Origin: Hypsibius dujardini | Taxonomy: Eukaryota > Tardigrada > Eutardigrada > Parachela > Hypsibiidae | DNA: 22,591 nucleotides | Assembly (NCBI GenBank): GCA_001579985.1 | Contig: LRSR01007274.1 | Coordinates: forward strand, 1 to 22,591 | Reading direction: 5' to 3' | Shown here: in pieces, positions 1-11,120 of the stretch | How the letters are laid out: each line of letters begins with the position of its first letter | Position numbering within the stretch: position 1 is the stretch's first letter | The notes under the pieces: model-generated | Databases searched by the model: none | What the model saw: only the letters and a program-made list of their open reading frames with translations | Told to the model about the DNA's origin: nothing | Program-made: the position numbers and the translations under genes

Positions 1-147
1 ATTGCTTCTCCGGTTTTAATCGCTTTTCTTGCTTCGCTCTATCGCTCGCATCCTTGCCTGGCCGGTGCGCGATGATTGATGATCCCTCCGCCCCGCCACT
101 TTGCCAGCTTTGACCACTCACCAGGGCTATATCCATCCTTACCTGCC

Positions 148-148
<1 letters not shown>

Positions 149-182
<34 letters not shown>

Positions 183-199
183 CCCTGTGTCTGTCTGTA
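149..199. repeat. (CTGT)n microsatellite
   Basis: Eight perfect CTGT units occupy 149-180, followed by interrupted copies to about 199. On the plus strand the array reads CTGT. Confidence 0.9.
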
Positions 200-472
200 T
201 ATGATTCACCGTGAGAGGAAAAAACACACGGTGAGCGCACACGCGGGTTCAACCGAGGCCAATGGGTAAAAGTGGCAGTATGTTCCATTAGCGGCCTCAG
301 AGCCGGTTGTCGGACCGGCCTTCGACTACCTATTACTAGTACGTGTAGTACAATCTAGACGTGTAGTACGACACACAGGTTCGCCGCGTGAACGCGTTCA
401 ACCTTGGTGAAGAACGATTTTTTCTCCTCGCGAGAGATGATGAGATGAGAGACCGCACGCCGGCTTGACCAG

Positions 473-508
473 CAGACAGACAGACACAGCGACAGACACA
501 GACAGACT
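473..508. repeat. CAGACA-type short tandem repeat
   Basis: Imperfect CAGACA/GACAGA copies with single-base interruptions. This is CAGA orientation on the plus strand, opposite to the two neighbouring arrays at 149 and 781. Confidence 0.7.
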
Positions 509-780
509 GCCCTTTTCGTGATCGCTTTCTCCACGCCACAATACCTGTGTATTTTTTTTGCCGGCCTGTGCCTGCCTCAATAGTAGTACCTCACACGTCA
601 CACCCACGCCAGTTTCCGAGCACCTCGTCGTCGTCGTGCGCCGATCTCTCTCTCTCTTTCTTTCTCCTCGCTCGCCCAACGAACACATTGTTCTCTATAG
701 TGGCAATTTATTGTTTATGTCCATCTCGTTTCGCTCTCGCTGTTCAAGAAGCTCTGCCATTTTTTGAGGGGTTTCTGTGA

Positions 781-820
781 CTGTGTGTCTGTCTGTGTGT
801 CTGTACGTGTGTGTATCTGC
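781..820. repeat. CTGT/GTGT-type short tandem repeat
   Basis: Alternating CTGT and GTGT words form a degenerate pyrimidine-purine repeat. It is CTGT orientation on the plus strand. Confidence 0.65.
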
Positions 821-1239
821 GTACGTGTTTTTGAGGGTGCAAAAAAAAGCCCACGCTCATTTGTCTGCGAACGAGCGCGCGCCTGAGCGAAAGACCACAC
901 GGACCACACGGACCACGGACGACGTCGATGTGACTGGGTTAATCTTCCGGCAAGGTTGGGATCTGCATATTGCTCTATTTGTTGGAAGTACGAAATTGTG
1001 CGTAAAAGGGATTTCTCGGGATTGGATGTGTGTCGGAGCACCGGAGCTGCTATATAGCACGTAAGTTATTATAATACGCTCTATTTCTTACCGCAATGCG
1101 CGAGCTCTCAGTCCGGGACTGAATTTTTGTTTGCGTGCCCGATTTCCTACAAATTCTACTCCCTTGTGTGTACAATTTAGCAGCCACACAAGGGTGGCGT
1201 TAGTATTACAAGTTCTTCCGGTACTGAACAAATCAAATT

Positions 1240-1480
1240 AAAAATAAACCAAAACTGTTCTTGTTAATAACTAATTTAAGAGCTTTAATTATTTTAGCTC
1301 TATTTATTTTATTTCATTTTTATTTATTTTCTGAAATAAACCTAGCCTGAATGTTTTTTCAAGTGACAGGATTTAAGGGTTAAGTGACCGATTGTGTGTC
1401 GCATCAGACAAATTTTTTTCTCAAAGTTTTAATAATTAATACTTTTTACTATTTATATTTATTTATATATATAAATCACA
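1240..1480. repeat. AT-rich low-complexity region
   Basis: The stretch is dominated by TTTATTT, AATAAA and TATATA words with little GC. It includes a TTTCTGAAATAAA string near 1328-1340 that recurs in the AT-rich patch of the putative intron near 16333-16345. It could be a matrix-attachment-like or simply low-complexity segment. The AATAAA words alone do not establish a polyadenylation site. Confidence 0.6.
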
Positions 1481-1579
1481 TCATATAAAAGGATCAGTTC
1501 GCCAGCAGCGCTTCTCTCCAAAAAAATACACGAAAATCAAGTTCGTGCCATAATCCGTAAATATGTTTTCGCGACTAGA

Positions 1580-1646
1580 GAAAGTGAGTGATATTGTTGT
1601 TCGTCCAGCCACGATAAGATCGACGCGCATCAGTTCACTCACTTTC
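1580..1646. repeat. 12-bp perfect inverted repeat (hairpin-capable)
   Basis: GAAAGTGAGTGA at 1580-1591 is the exact reverse complement of TCACTCACTTTC at 1635-1646, with a 43-base loop between them. It could form a stem-loop in RNA or single-stranded DNA, or be the ends of a very small degenerate element. Confidence 0.7.
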
Positions 1647-2815
1647 CCGCTAATGTGCCACTTTGGGCTCAAAACTCATCAGTCGAGGTCGCGCCTTTTT
1701 GCAATTGTCAGTCCCCAACCAACACATACCGGTATTACAGCAAAATTAACTTATTAAGGCCATCATCAAATCTCGCTAGAGTCAACTTCTTTAGAAAGCA
1801 CCAAGCGATGCCACATCTAGACACGTAGCAGGCCATAGAGGCCAAATATGAGACAATTGTTGCGAGAATAGTGAAGATCTCGAGAGGGGAGAAAAAGTGG
1901 AGTGCTAAAAAAAAACTGCGTGGTGCAGCGGGAAAAAGAACAGACCGGAAGCGAAAAATGTCCTCTCTACGCGTTTCGAGTGCTCGACGGCCCCAGTGAT
2001 ACATAAGAGGTCTCATCAGATCCAATTGCCGAGTCGAAGTGAGCCTATTGTGCGCTCCTGGCGTGGATAATGGCGCGCCCATGGTCGAGAGGTGCGCGCA
2101 CACGCAGAGAGAAGGTAGATGTGGATGGGTACTCGGTGGACGCGTCCTCTGATTCTGATTCTAAAGTGATGGGCATTCTTTCGCTGTTCTCACATTTATT
2201 GTCAGTGTCGCGGTGTCGTGGTACCGTAACGGAACGTTAAAGTGTGAAGAAGACTGAGAAGTGCTGGTGTCGTGTTCGCGGAACTTGGCCAGCTGGGTCG
2301 CCGGCGTGTATGAGGCGGTACCTTTTCGCTAGACTGATGATCATTCTTATAATGACTATGAAAAGAATTATTTTAAATTTGACTGACACGTTGGTAAATT
2401 TTTTGGTGTACGACAAAACGGGGCGCCATTAGTTAAATGCCAACGGGATATGCGAAAAAATTAATGAGCTTAATTGACAATGACAAGGTTTTTTCTCACG
2501 GAAATTTTTTCCACGCATCGTATTTATTTTGTAAGACCGTGTTTTTAAATTAAAAAGATAATGCGCCGGCAAAACAAACTACAATCGATAATATGTGACG
2601 TTTCGGGCTGGATTTTTAGCTCTAAGAGGCATATTTTCTTGAGCAAAATCGGTCAAAGAGGTTTAGTCATTTCTAGAGCAACTTCTTGTTTCAATATTTC
2701 CATAATAAAGTATGGCATTTTTTTATTAGTTGTTACGCCAGAAACGAAAAAAGCAATTGCCCCAAAAAAGCATAGTTAGAAAATAGGAGAATCCAAAAGT
2801 GTTTTTACATCGACG

Positions 2816-2843
2816 CACACACACACGCACACACACACACACA

Positions 2844-2879
<36 letters not shown>
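2816..2879. repeat. (CA)n microsatellite
   Basis: A CA dinucleotide tract of about 64 bases with only isolated interruptions (one CG and one AG step). It is an ordinary animal-type microsatellite. Confidence 0.95.
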
Positions 2880-2880
<1 letters not shown>

Positions 2881-3190
2881 CGTAGAGGTCTGACTGTGTT
2901 TGTTTACCCTTATATATCTATAGCCGAGATAATTTCCATATGGTTTCTCACACAATAGCAGTTCAACTACTTAAAAACACAACCCATAATCAACAAGTGA
3001 GCACCATAGGCAGATCTTTCTCTCGTCGTGGTCATGTATTGGTGGAGTGCGATATCGAACGGACACCCCGACACCACCACCGCAAACCGCCAATCTCGAC
3101 AGACAGCACAACCAAAAACAGGTTGAGGATTCTCCGATAGTGCAATGCAGACCAGTTTTCAAGTCAATCATAGAGACCTACAACGTACAG

Positions 3191-3272
3191 CGAGGCGGAC
3201 AGGCAGACAGATAGATGCATAGACAGACGGCTGGACATACAGACAGACAGACGGATGGACATACAGACAGAG
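3191..3272. repeat. CAGA array with a 24-bp internal duplication
   Basis: CAGACAGA-type repeats contain a longer repeated module. A 22-base segment beginning GACGGCTGGACATAC at 3226 recurs at 3250 with one base changed (GACGGATGGACATAC), a period of 24. This indicates tandem duplication of an already degenerate repeat. Confidence 0.75.
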
Positions 3273-3536
3273 GGAGATATGGCGGGAAAAAAGGTTGACC
3301 ACTTAATCCATGTTTCTCAATGGAATTTATAACGTGTTTTTGACACCCCGTTCCACACATCACTGCCCAGCTAAAGCACACGATTGGAACCGGTGTGCGA
3401 GATATGATGAGAGTCAAAATTTGAGACTTGTCTGTGTGCTGTCTGGCATTGCTTGAAAATGTCTTTCATTTCAACGGCAGCGAAAAAAATATCTGCACTG
3501 GGTAAGAATGACGTGACACACTTTGACGGATCCCAA

Positions 3537-3580
3537 GACAGACAGACAGACAGACAGATAGACAGATAGACAGGACAGAC
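3537..3580. repeat. (CAGA)n microsatellite
   Basis: Six CAGA units run nearly perfectly and are followed by TAGA/CAGA mixtures. It is CAGA orientation on the plus strand. Confidence 0.85.
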
Positions 3581-4068
3581 ACGGCTCCTCGTCTTCACAC
3601 CTCACAATCAACGTCGTGGTCTTTTATTTTTCGAGAACAATGTCTGTCGGTGAGTGTTGGTTTTGATTGCCGTTACACACCCGTGTCGTCGACGATTTTA
3701 TTGTTATTTTATTCCAAACGCTAAAAGAGCGCGGCTATCGTGCCGCAGAACAACTTCGTGTGGGGGCTCCATGTATGTTTTTGGCTTGGCCAGAGTGGCG
3801 AATTTTCTCTTCAAGAGTAAATGCGGCCGGCAATCTTAGCAACTGAAGTTTATAGACGATAAATCGTTTTTGTACATGGTGGTTTAAGTTGAACAAAAAA
3901 TTGCGATGGGTCGTGAATTATCGTCCATTATCTTTCTGGTGGCCTGTCAATTAATGGGTTGCAAGAGGGCAGTTTTAATGGGTTTGCACTTCAGACAAAA
4001 GACCAAGATCTTGCATGATGGAAGTAATTTTTAGATATAGACAAACACTAATAGAAACAACAGATTAA
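3581..4068. other. Unique sequence, no feature seen
   Basis: About 490 bases between two arrays. A short open frame at 3654-3839 on the plus strand shows no family resemblance. No splice or promoter cluster stands out. Confidence 0.5.
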
Positions 4069-4133
4069 ACAGACACAGACACAGACACAGACACAGACAC
4101 AGACACAGACACAGACACAGACACAGACACAGA

Positions 4134-4168
<35 letters not shown>

Positions 4169-4188
4169 AAACAGACACAGACACAGGC
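4069..4188. repeat. (ACAGAC)n array with an (ACAGGC)n variant block
   Basis: Eleven perfect ACAGAC units (4069-4134) are followed by five ACAGGC units (4135-4164), then ACAGAA, two ACAGAC and one ACAGGC. The block of identical variant units shows that a single A-to-G change was spread by local duplication within the array. Confidence 0.95.
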
Positions 4189-4731
4189 ACCTTTACATGC
4201 TCGCACATGTGTTATTTATAGAAGTGAGTTTCCCCCTCTAAAATTTAGCCGGTCAGAGGCTCCAAGAACTGCATGTGTGCAGGCTCTAACTTGCATGCGT
4301 GATCTTGGTCAAACCTATTTTTAAATATTTGCACACGGAAAAGAGTGCATGCACTAATGATTAGGAGGCAAAAAGATCGCGTGTTTACTTCGACAGGGCA
4401 AGCACCGTAAACAACTTGTAAATTTCATCTTGCGTCAACAGGTGGCACGTTGCACGGGAAAAAAACTGTGAGAGACCACACACTCCAATTGTTTTAAGAG
4501 CGGGCTGCACGCTTTTGCGCATATATGCATAACGATTCTGTGGGCTTGTCTGACTGACCCGCTAACATTATTACTGAACAGTCTGTACGGTGAATCTCTC
4601 GCAAAATCAAACAGATATGGAGCACCACACTAAGTTGTTATATAGTAGACACGACTTATAAGTTCTCCAGGCGTCAGGCAACGAGCAATATGTCTGAAAG
4701 ATATGGAGCTTGCAAGGAGACAAGCGGACAG
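4189..4731. other. Unique sequence, no feature seen
   Basis: Roughly 540 bases of mixed composition, with several GCATG/CATGC words around 4197-4360. No open frame, RNA structure or promoter signature was recognised. Confidence 0.45.
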
Positions 4732-5053
4732 GCGCATAGGCACACACATACACAGGCAAGCAGACAACCAGTTACACAGACACAGGCACAGACACAAACA
4801 ACGACACAGGAACAGACACAGACACAGACACAAACACAGACACAGACACAGACGCAGGTACAGATGCAGACACAGACACAGACATAGACAAAAACAACGA
4901 CAGACATAGACAGACATATACAGAGAGATGCACAAATTGATAGATGAACAGGTATATATACCAACAGATATTCAGACAGACATGAAGGCAGACAGACAGA
5001 CGGATCGACTGACAGTTAAACATCCAGGCAGATAGGCAGTTGAACAGGCAATT
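4732..5053. repeat. Degenerate ACAGAC/CAGACA array, about 320 bp
   Basis: The core at 4774-4888 contains many ACAGAC units with scattered substitutions. It is flanked by looser CAGACA, CATACA and CAGGCA words to 5053. This looks like the oldest or most diverged of the hexamer arrays. Because the six-base unit avoids stops in every frame, several open frames cross it on both strands; they are repeat artefacts. Confidence 0.85.
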
Positions 5054-6172
5054 AGACATACATAAGAGTCAGTTCTGCGGTTACACTCCCTCGCCTTGAC
5101 AAATGAATCCTTCTCAAAGCTCCATATTGCAGTTCAATCTACTGAAAAACTGCCTTCCAGCGACAAAATTCTTTTTCCCTGCGCACCGCAGAAAAAAACA
5201 TCTTTTGTAGACTAAGGAAGGCGTTCTGACAAATCACCAAACCCGCAGTGACCGCTGGTCATGAAGCATACAATTATGGACTATTACCAGATCAATGTTT
5301 TCAGTCTCAATCGAGAAATTTCACCTCCACGAGAGTTGTACCGCAATACGTCGTGTACCTGTAACTGTCCGAACTAATCAATTTTTCCCGCTTTATTGGG
5401 AAACGTTTTCAATTTGGCAATAAATTTCGATAACGGCCGGAACAAAGACGTCTTTTGATTAGATCGCGCGTTCGTATTATTTTTCTCTCGGAGACTTCTC
5501 TCATTGCAATTTCCCTTGCCTGTAATAAGCACTATATTATTGTTCGGCGCTTCGAAGTCTGTTATTTAGCGCTCACTTATGTGTGATCGCTTTTTTTCGC
5601 AGCCGGGCGTTTGGTCGCAATTATTTCTTTTTAAATACCTTCAACTTGACTGAAGACATTCAACCTCTTTTACTTGAAATTTGCGCGTCTCTTCAAATGC
5701 CAATTCTCGTCCGATTTTTGTCACGTTATATTTTCGCAGCGAAAAGACGAATTGTCCATTCAACGACGAGAACTTGGCTGTGCCTCGACAATGTGTGTTC
5801 ATTTCATATTTTTAATTCAAAAGGACGGACCGTAAACGTGGTGTAATAATGGCCAAAGAGCCATCTTGACATTGTTGACCAAAGACGTGCGTCCAACGGA
5901 CCGCTGAACGTCTCCGAATGTTTTTCTTTGCATATTCAAAATTGAAAGTGGAGTTTTTCTTGCTGGTGGATGAAGTAAGACGAACGCCTTTAATTTTTAT
6001 AAGTATAGTAAAGACAAGTGGTCTAATTTGCAAGTTGACCCTTTTTCGCGAATATTATGGCATCACTTTACAAGTGCCGGACGTGATGGAGCTTGCTTGT
6101 GATTCATTTCAAGTTGGCAATACAAACGGAATTCATCCTACACATGACTGTTCAACGGACAAACATCTAAAG
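5054..6172. other. Unique sequence between arrays, no gene called
   Basis: About 1.1 kb of mildly AT-rich sequence. Plus-strand frames at 5583-5846 and 5918-6364 are open, but the second gains much of its length from the hexamer array and neither resembles a known domain. No promoter or splice cluster was found. Confidence 0.5.
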
Positions 6173-6366
6173 GCACAGACACAGCCACAAGCACAGGAAA
6201 ATACACAGACACAGACAAAGACACCGGCACAGACACAGACACAGCCACAAACACTGCCACAAGCACGGGCACATACACAGACACAGACACAGACACAGAC
6301 ACAGACACAGACACAGACACAGACACAGACACAGACACAGACACAGACACAGACACAGATATAGAC
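6173..6366. repeat. (ACAGAC)n array with higher-order structure
   Basis: The left part (6173-6276) is a diverged module in which the phrase CACAGACACAGCCACAA recurs at a 60-base spacing (6174 and 6234). The right part is 13 perfect ACAGAC units (6277-6354) followed by ACAGAT and ATAGAC. It therefore consists of an old decayed portion joined to a homogeneous portion. Confidence 0.9.
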
Positions 6367-7487
6367 ACGCCCTGACACAAGAGATAACACTTCGCATCAA
6401 ATTTCACCATTAGGACCCCACAATAATTACAACCCCTAACCAAGAGGGTGGGAGGATAATGATAATTTCATTCGGTTTTTCTTCAAAAACAACCACCGTC
6501 GCGCCCATCATCATCAGAACCATTTTTTCCCACTGACGCAGGCAACCGAATCGGAGATCTCCGACAGAGACAAAAAACATGACGGACACACCACCGAGAG
6601 CCGCGTGTAATGCCAAGTCGCCGCCACAGTGGCTAGCCGGCACCGGCCCTGCTCATTACACCGGAAGAAACACGACACGTCGTCTGAAAGTCGCAGGCAA
6701 AACTCAATACCGTAAATATCTGAGCGGGACAGACATGAGAGAGAGTCACTGCTTTTTGACAGGTTTCGCGAAACCTTGCCTCCGCCGCAAACTGACCGAT
6801 GGGATGATTAATGACACTGACAATTGATAATCTACGAGCACATCCATCCACAGGCAGCAGCAGAAAAATCTCCGATTGTCTGTCTCTGACCTGACTCCTG
6901 AGTATCGACTGTAAAATGAGACGACCATTTGCTTACACTAAGCACACTGCAACATTTGCAGATAATCAACCGATGAAAGACCTCTTCCTCGTTTCACAAA
7001 ATTATTCGTGCCCCAGATTCTTTCCAATTTTGTTTCCTCGACTAATGGATAAAGATATCACTTTTTTATGTTTGTTTTTACGCTCATTTAATTTATTCCA
7101 TCAGAGGTAGCGGGAGACCGTCAATTAGCGCGGGCGCGATCCAAACCAGCTGAAAGAAACAGTTGTTCGCCTCCGCGCAACCAGGTTGTGTGGCGTCTGT
7201 CGCGCAGACATTGTGGTGTGTTTTGACTTATTTTGCAATTAGCTAAAATTACGCGCTACAGGTTGTGACATGTACGGTGATTGATTGTAATTTCCACTGA
7301 GCGGTCTGACCGTTTATGTGGGTCTTGGGCTGCTTGTGAGACGCGGTGTGGACTGTGGTACTCTTTTGATAGAACGCGTGATACCGGGGTGCCATGACCA
7401 ATTTATTGCCGTCATTTGTCAGCACCAGCGTGCTAAATTAATGCAAGGACCTCGTCGAAGCTTTCAGGCAAAAACACTGACATCTAT
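6367..7487. other. Unique sequence between arrays, no gene called
   Basis: About 1.1 kb. Short frames at 6579-6827 and 6916-7110 on the plus strand show no recognisable family, and no splice signals support them. Nothing else was seen. Confidence 0.5.
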
Positions 7488-7565
7488 ACAGACACAGACA
7501 CAGACACAGACACAGACACAGACACAGACACAGACACAGACACAGACACAGATACAGACACAGAC
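7488..7565. repeat. (ACAGAC)13 array
   Basis: Thirteen hexamer units, twelve of them ACAGAC and the eleventh ACAGAT. The flanks share no similarity with those of the other arrays beyond short CAGA-like words. Confidence 0.95.
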
Positions 7566-8485
7566 AACGACGCAAAAATAAACATAGACAGGAAGCACAT
7601 ACGGTACTAGTCTATCGCAGTCGTAGACACAAACAAACCCGGTCAGCGTTGTCGCGTAATGACACTGACAGAAAATCAGACGAATACATAATGAGGTATG
7701 TAAACGCACAGAAAAACACACAGTCTGACCTGCGAGCTCGTTAATCATGTCGTCGGAACAACAGAATAACATGGTGTTTGCTCTGTTATGCCATTCCTGT
7801 CCCAATTCCAGGAGCCTTTGTAATGTGTCTGCTACTGTGTGGTTGGTTATTGTGCACCGACGACGGAAATGTCCTTTCCGGCACTCTGGCGCATCCAACT
7901 GGACAGAGCTTTTTGTAAAATATGTGTTTGTTATCACAAGGCACAAGTATAGGCAGTGTAGAGAACCCGAAAAGCGCAATTGAATTGTTATTTCAACGGA
8001 GTAGTGCGGGTAAAAAGTTACTTACCAGGTATTCAACTTGATGGAGCTCTTTCCATTTTCCAGTTTAGACACACAAAGGGTAAAGAGGTTCCCGTTTAGT
8101 AAGCCACGTTTTTGGCATTCTTTGGAAAGTTTTGTGCGCTTTCAGAGGGGACGAAGAGAGCTTGACGGCATGTCGCCGGTGATCATCATTGCGATAGATC
8201 TCTCGGAGCTCCTTTCAGAGCTCGTGGCGGATCAGGAACGCGACGTGTCCGTGAACTGGATATGTAACAATACCAGCACACTATGGCAGTGGCGATTTTC
8301 ACTCAGAAAATCTATTAATCCTGTCGATATAAGCTGCAATTCCAAGTTCAAACAAACTTTTTATTGAGCGTGTCGAGCTCAGTTCCGTTCAGTCTGCCCG
8401 AGTGCTGAGCAATTCAGGAGACCAAGGAGCATTGCGATTAAGCTTCGGGTGCAGACATAGTCAGGCATCCAGATGCAAGCGCAGA
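7566..8485. other. Unique sequence between arrays, no gene called
   Basis: About 0.9 kb. A plus-strand frame at 8038-8367 (109 residues) is unrelated to anything I recognise. On the minus strand a strong donor-like sequence (ACCTG|GTAAGT) lies at 8030-8020, but I find no matching acceptor-bounded exon with convincing coding sequence upstream of it. Confidence 0.45.
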
Positions 8486-8594
8486 AACAGTCAGACACAG
8501 ACAAAGGCACACAAACACAGACACAGACACAGACACAGACACAGACACAGACACAGACACAGACACAGACACAGACACAGACACAGACACAGAC
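8486..8594. repeat. (ACAGAC)13 array with degenerate left shoulder
   Basis: A homogeneous block of 13 units (8517-8594, ACAGAC phase) is preceded by imperfect copies from about 8486. It ends abruptly in unique sequence. Confidence 0.95.
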
Positions 8595-9349
8595 ACTGAG
8601 CGAGGCAGCTTCTCTTAGATTTATTGTCAGACAACTGAAGTTGCTATGTCAATGTTCAGGCTTGATTCACGTTCATTTGAGCTAACCCTTTGCAGCCAGC
8701 CTTCAGTTTTATTCCCTAAAAAGAGAAGAAGCTAGTGCAGCAAGACCAATTGTTCCAGCAGGAACTTCCATTGTTGTGCTCTTTGAACAGACCTTTTCGG
8801 CTTCGGAAATGCAATAGCTGAACTCGTTCAGGTCAACACAGCTGCAGAAAAGTGACCCTCTATTGCCTGTTCAGAACACCGCCACCTATTGTGCGCCATC
8901 TGCAATATTGGCTTGAAAAGGAATACTTTTGTTACGTGGATTGTTATGCTGGGCAAACACCGTTCTCCCCGAACGCGTCTCCTGGCAGAAACATGTGAAG
9001 AAACATATTAGAAAATGTGTCTAGAAAGGTGTTTCCGGTCATTAAGGAAGTTGTTGTCTTAACATCCTTATTACATCTTGGTCATTTCGGACTCAAGCGA
9101 GAGGTTACTAGTATAGGATTCGTTCTTGTCCGTTACTTACACAATGGTATCGAGCTACATGGAAAACTGTAGATTCGACTATTCCGTTGTCTCTGATTCT
9201 CTTCTTGCCTCGTGGATTGAAATGTATAAAAACGATAACCAAAATGCAACGAAAACAGCAAAGACTGTAGAGCAATTTGCAATTGAGAATACTTTTCGTT
9301 GCATTTTTGTCTTTACAATATCTATCAAAAAAGGTTACAGGATGCTTGC
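8595..9349. other. Unique sequence, no feature seen
   Basis: About 750 bases of unremarkable mixed composition, with no supported gene, RNA or promoter. Confidence 0.5.
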
Positions 9350-9605
9350 TGACAGACAGACAAACAAAAAAGACAAGCAGAAGACAGGCAGACAGGCAGA
9401 AAGGCAGACAAGCAGACAGGCAGACATGCAGACAGGCAGTTAAGCAGATACTCAAGCAGAGAGACGTACAGCTGTGCCGAGAGAGACAGGCAGACAGAGA
9501 GTCAGAGGGACACAAACAGACAGACAGGGAGACACAGACACAGACATTCCGACATACAGCAGACAATCATCCAGACAGACTGGCAGCGAGAAAAACAGAC
9601 AGACA
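9350..9605. repeat. Degenerate CAGA/CAGG array, about 250 bp
   Basis: CAGACAGA, CAGGCAGA and AAGCAGAC words alternate with unique bases. It is CAGA orientation on the plus strand throughout. Open frames on both strands here owe their length to the repeat. Confidence 0.85.
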
Positions 9606-10454
9606 GACAACCATTGAGGGAAACTATAAGCAATAGAAGCACAAGCATTTGCATGCGTAGTCTCAGACAACTTATCCACTTTTCCGTACTATCAAGAGGA
9701 GTCATTGACTTTTAATCCCATTTGTCCCTATATCCACAAAAACCGAAGGTTTGCTAAGGCGCTTAATCGTCCCACACAATGTAAGTGTTTGAAATGGACA
9801 GAGTTTCCACTTTAAGCTTGTCCACCGCCGTGTACTGCATCGCCCACCGTGGAAAGCCGCCGTCAGCTCTCTGGACGTGGGGTTGGCACACCAATCGATC
9901 GAGGAAAGTGCCCCTCTATATGTCCGAAAAGCGGGTCAGTCGAGTATCCGGACTGCGCAGGTATTATAAGGGTCGCCGAGCCGAAACTCCGAATCAATGG
10001 CCGAAAGTAGCTTATTCTCCTACCGAAACACACAGACAGACATGCACACACACACACGCTAATGCCTCTTTACCGGCTTTGCCTGATCTTCGACCGCCGC
10101 CGCTCACGGAAATTCAATCACCGTCCCATATCCCTGCTGTCGCTAATGCGCGTACCTTCAAATTAATGAGTTTAGGCTGAAATTCGAGCTCAGGCTTGAA
10201 GGCTAGGCCCGACTTACCGCCCGCCGACGGAGTCGCAGCAATTTTTAGATTAATTAATAATTAAATTCACCGCGGCGAAAGTTGAGGAGGACACAGCAGT
10301 GGAGCTGCTGTTCGCTCGCTCGTAAATTCGCCTGGGAACGTTCGCACGCCATCATCCACGCGTAACACCTCAAACTGCGGTTCACCGACCCATCATCGTA
10401 TGACCATCCTGGTCATCCCTGTCACTTTCAGCTGGGTTCAGACGCATCTCATGC
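9606..10454. other. Unique sequence, no gene called
   Basis: A plus-strand frame at 9785-10180 (131 residues) is the longest here and does not resemble a known family. It lacks a supported splice context, so it is not called. Nothing else was seen. Confidence 0.45.
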
Positions 10455-10645
10455 AGAGGCAGGCAGTATTGAAGCAGAAACAGCCAGATAGACAGACCGG
10501 TAGACAGGCAGGCAGGTAGGCAGGCAGGCAGACAGGCAGACAGGCAGGTAGGCAGACAAGTAGGTAGCCAGGTAGGCAGGTAAAGGCAGCCGAACTTACG
10601 ACAGGTAGACAGAGAATCATACAGGCAAACAGACAGACAGACAAA
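10455..10645. repeat. Degenerate CAGG/CAGA/TAGG array
   Basis: Tetranucleotide repeats GCAG, GTAG and ACAG are mixed, richest in CAGG at 10505-10580. It is CAGA/CAGG orientation on the plus strand. Confidence 0.85.
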
Positions 10646-11120
10646 TGGCTTCGGTAAAAAGTGAGTTTCAGGTTGAATGCACTCTTGACAGGCTTCAGAG
10701 ATCGACGCCTCCTAGGCGTAAAGAACAAATGCACGGAAGGAACAACAATGTCGTGAGTAATCTTTGATATAGGCGAATGGATATGACAGATCTTGGTTCG
10801 CGCGGCGCGAAATCGTCGCTTACAGCTACCTGATCGTGCCATAACCGCGCGACAACGAAATGGTCAGGCATATTGGTGGTTATGTATAGTTTTCTTTCCG
10901 ATGTGTCGATTATTCGAAGGGCGATTATTTTTCAATTAGCTGGACGAGAGTTTTTTGTAGTCTTTGGAAGTCATTTTCTTTTGGTTAAATTCCCTTCGGT
11001 TTGGTGTGAAAGATTCAAAGTCTATTACCAAGACAAGTAAGGCCAACGCATGAAAGATCGACCAAGACGAGAGACGTCTGACCCAGACTGCACAAAACAT
11101 CATATTTGCCCGTGCACTTG
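10646..11120. other. Unique sequence, no feature seen
   Basis: About 475 bases of mixed composition between two CAGA-type arrays. Minus-strand open frames here (10438-10842, 10936-11145) are partly repeat-driven and show no recognisable family. Confidence 0.45.

Larger units (their letters stand above)
1..2812. other. Non-coding region with scattered short repeats
   Basis: No convincing gene is seen. The left end has (CTGT)8 at 149-180, CAGACA-type repeats at 473-508 and CTGT/GTGT-type repeats at 781-820. A short direct repeat of CACACGGAC occurs near 897-914. Around 1240-1480 the sequence is strongly AT-rich, with several TTTATTT and AATAAA words. A minus-strand open frame at 1735-2103 encodes 122 residues including a hydrophobic stretch, but it shows no recognisable family and no exon signals, so I do not call it. 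Confidence 0.6.

Noticed and set aside
1735-2103. Minus-strand open frame of 122 residues with a hydrophobic segment
   Set aside because: No signal, domain or splice context. A single hydrophobic stretch is not enough.
4069-4188. Hexamer arrays considered as interstitial telomeric repeats
   Set aside because: ACAGAC/GTCTGT is not a rotation of TTAGGG or another telomere unit I know, and the arrays are too short and scattered.
6138-6443. Several overlapping frames encoding Ser-Val, Cys-Val, Leu-Cys or Gln-Thr repeats
   Set aside because: All are alternative readings of one hexamer array. Openness in all six frames is a property of the repeat, not evidence of coding.
7464-7979. Minus-strand open frame of 171 residues with Val-Cys repeats
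   Set aside because: Much of its length comes from the (ACAGAC)n array at 7488-7565, whose six-base unit has no stop in any frame. The remainder has no recognisable domain.
8038-8367. Plus-strand open frame of 109 residues in unique sequence
   Set aside because: Length within chance expectation for this composition, with no recognisable motif.
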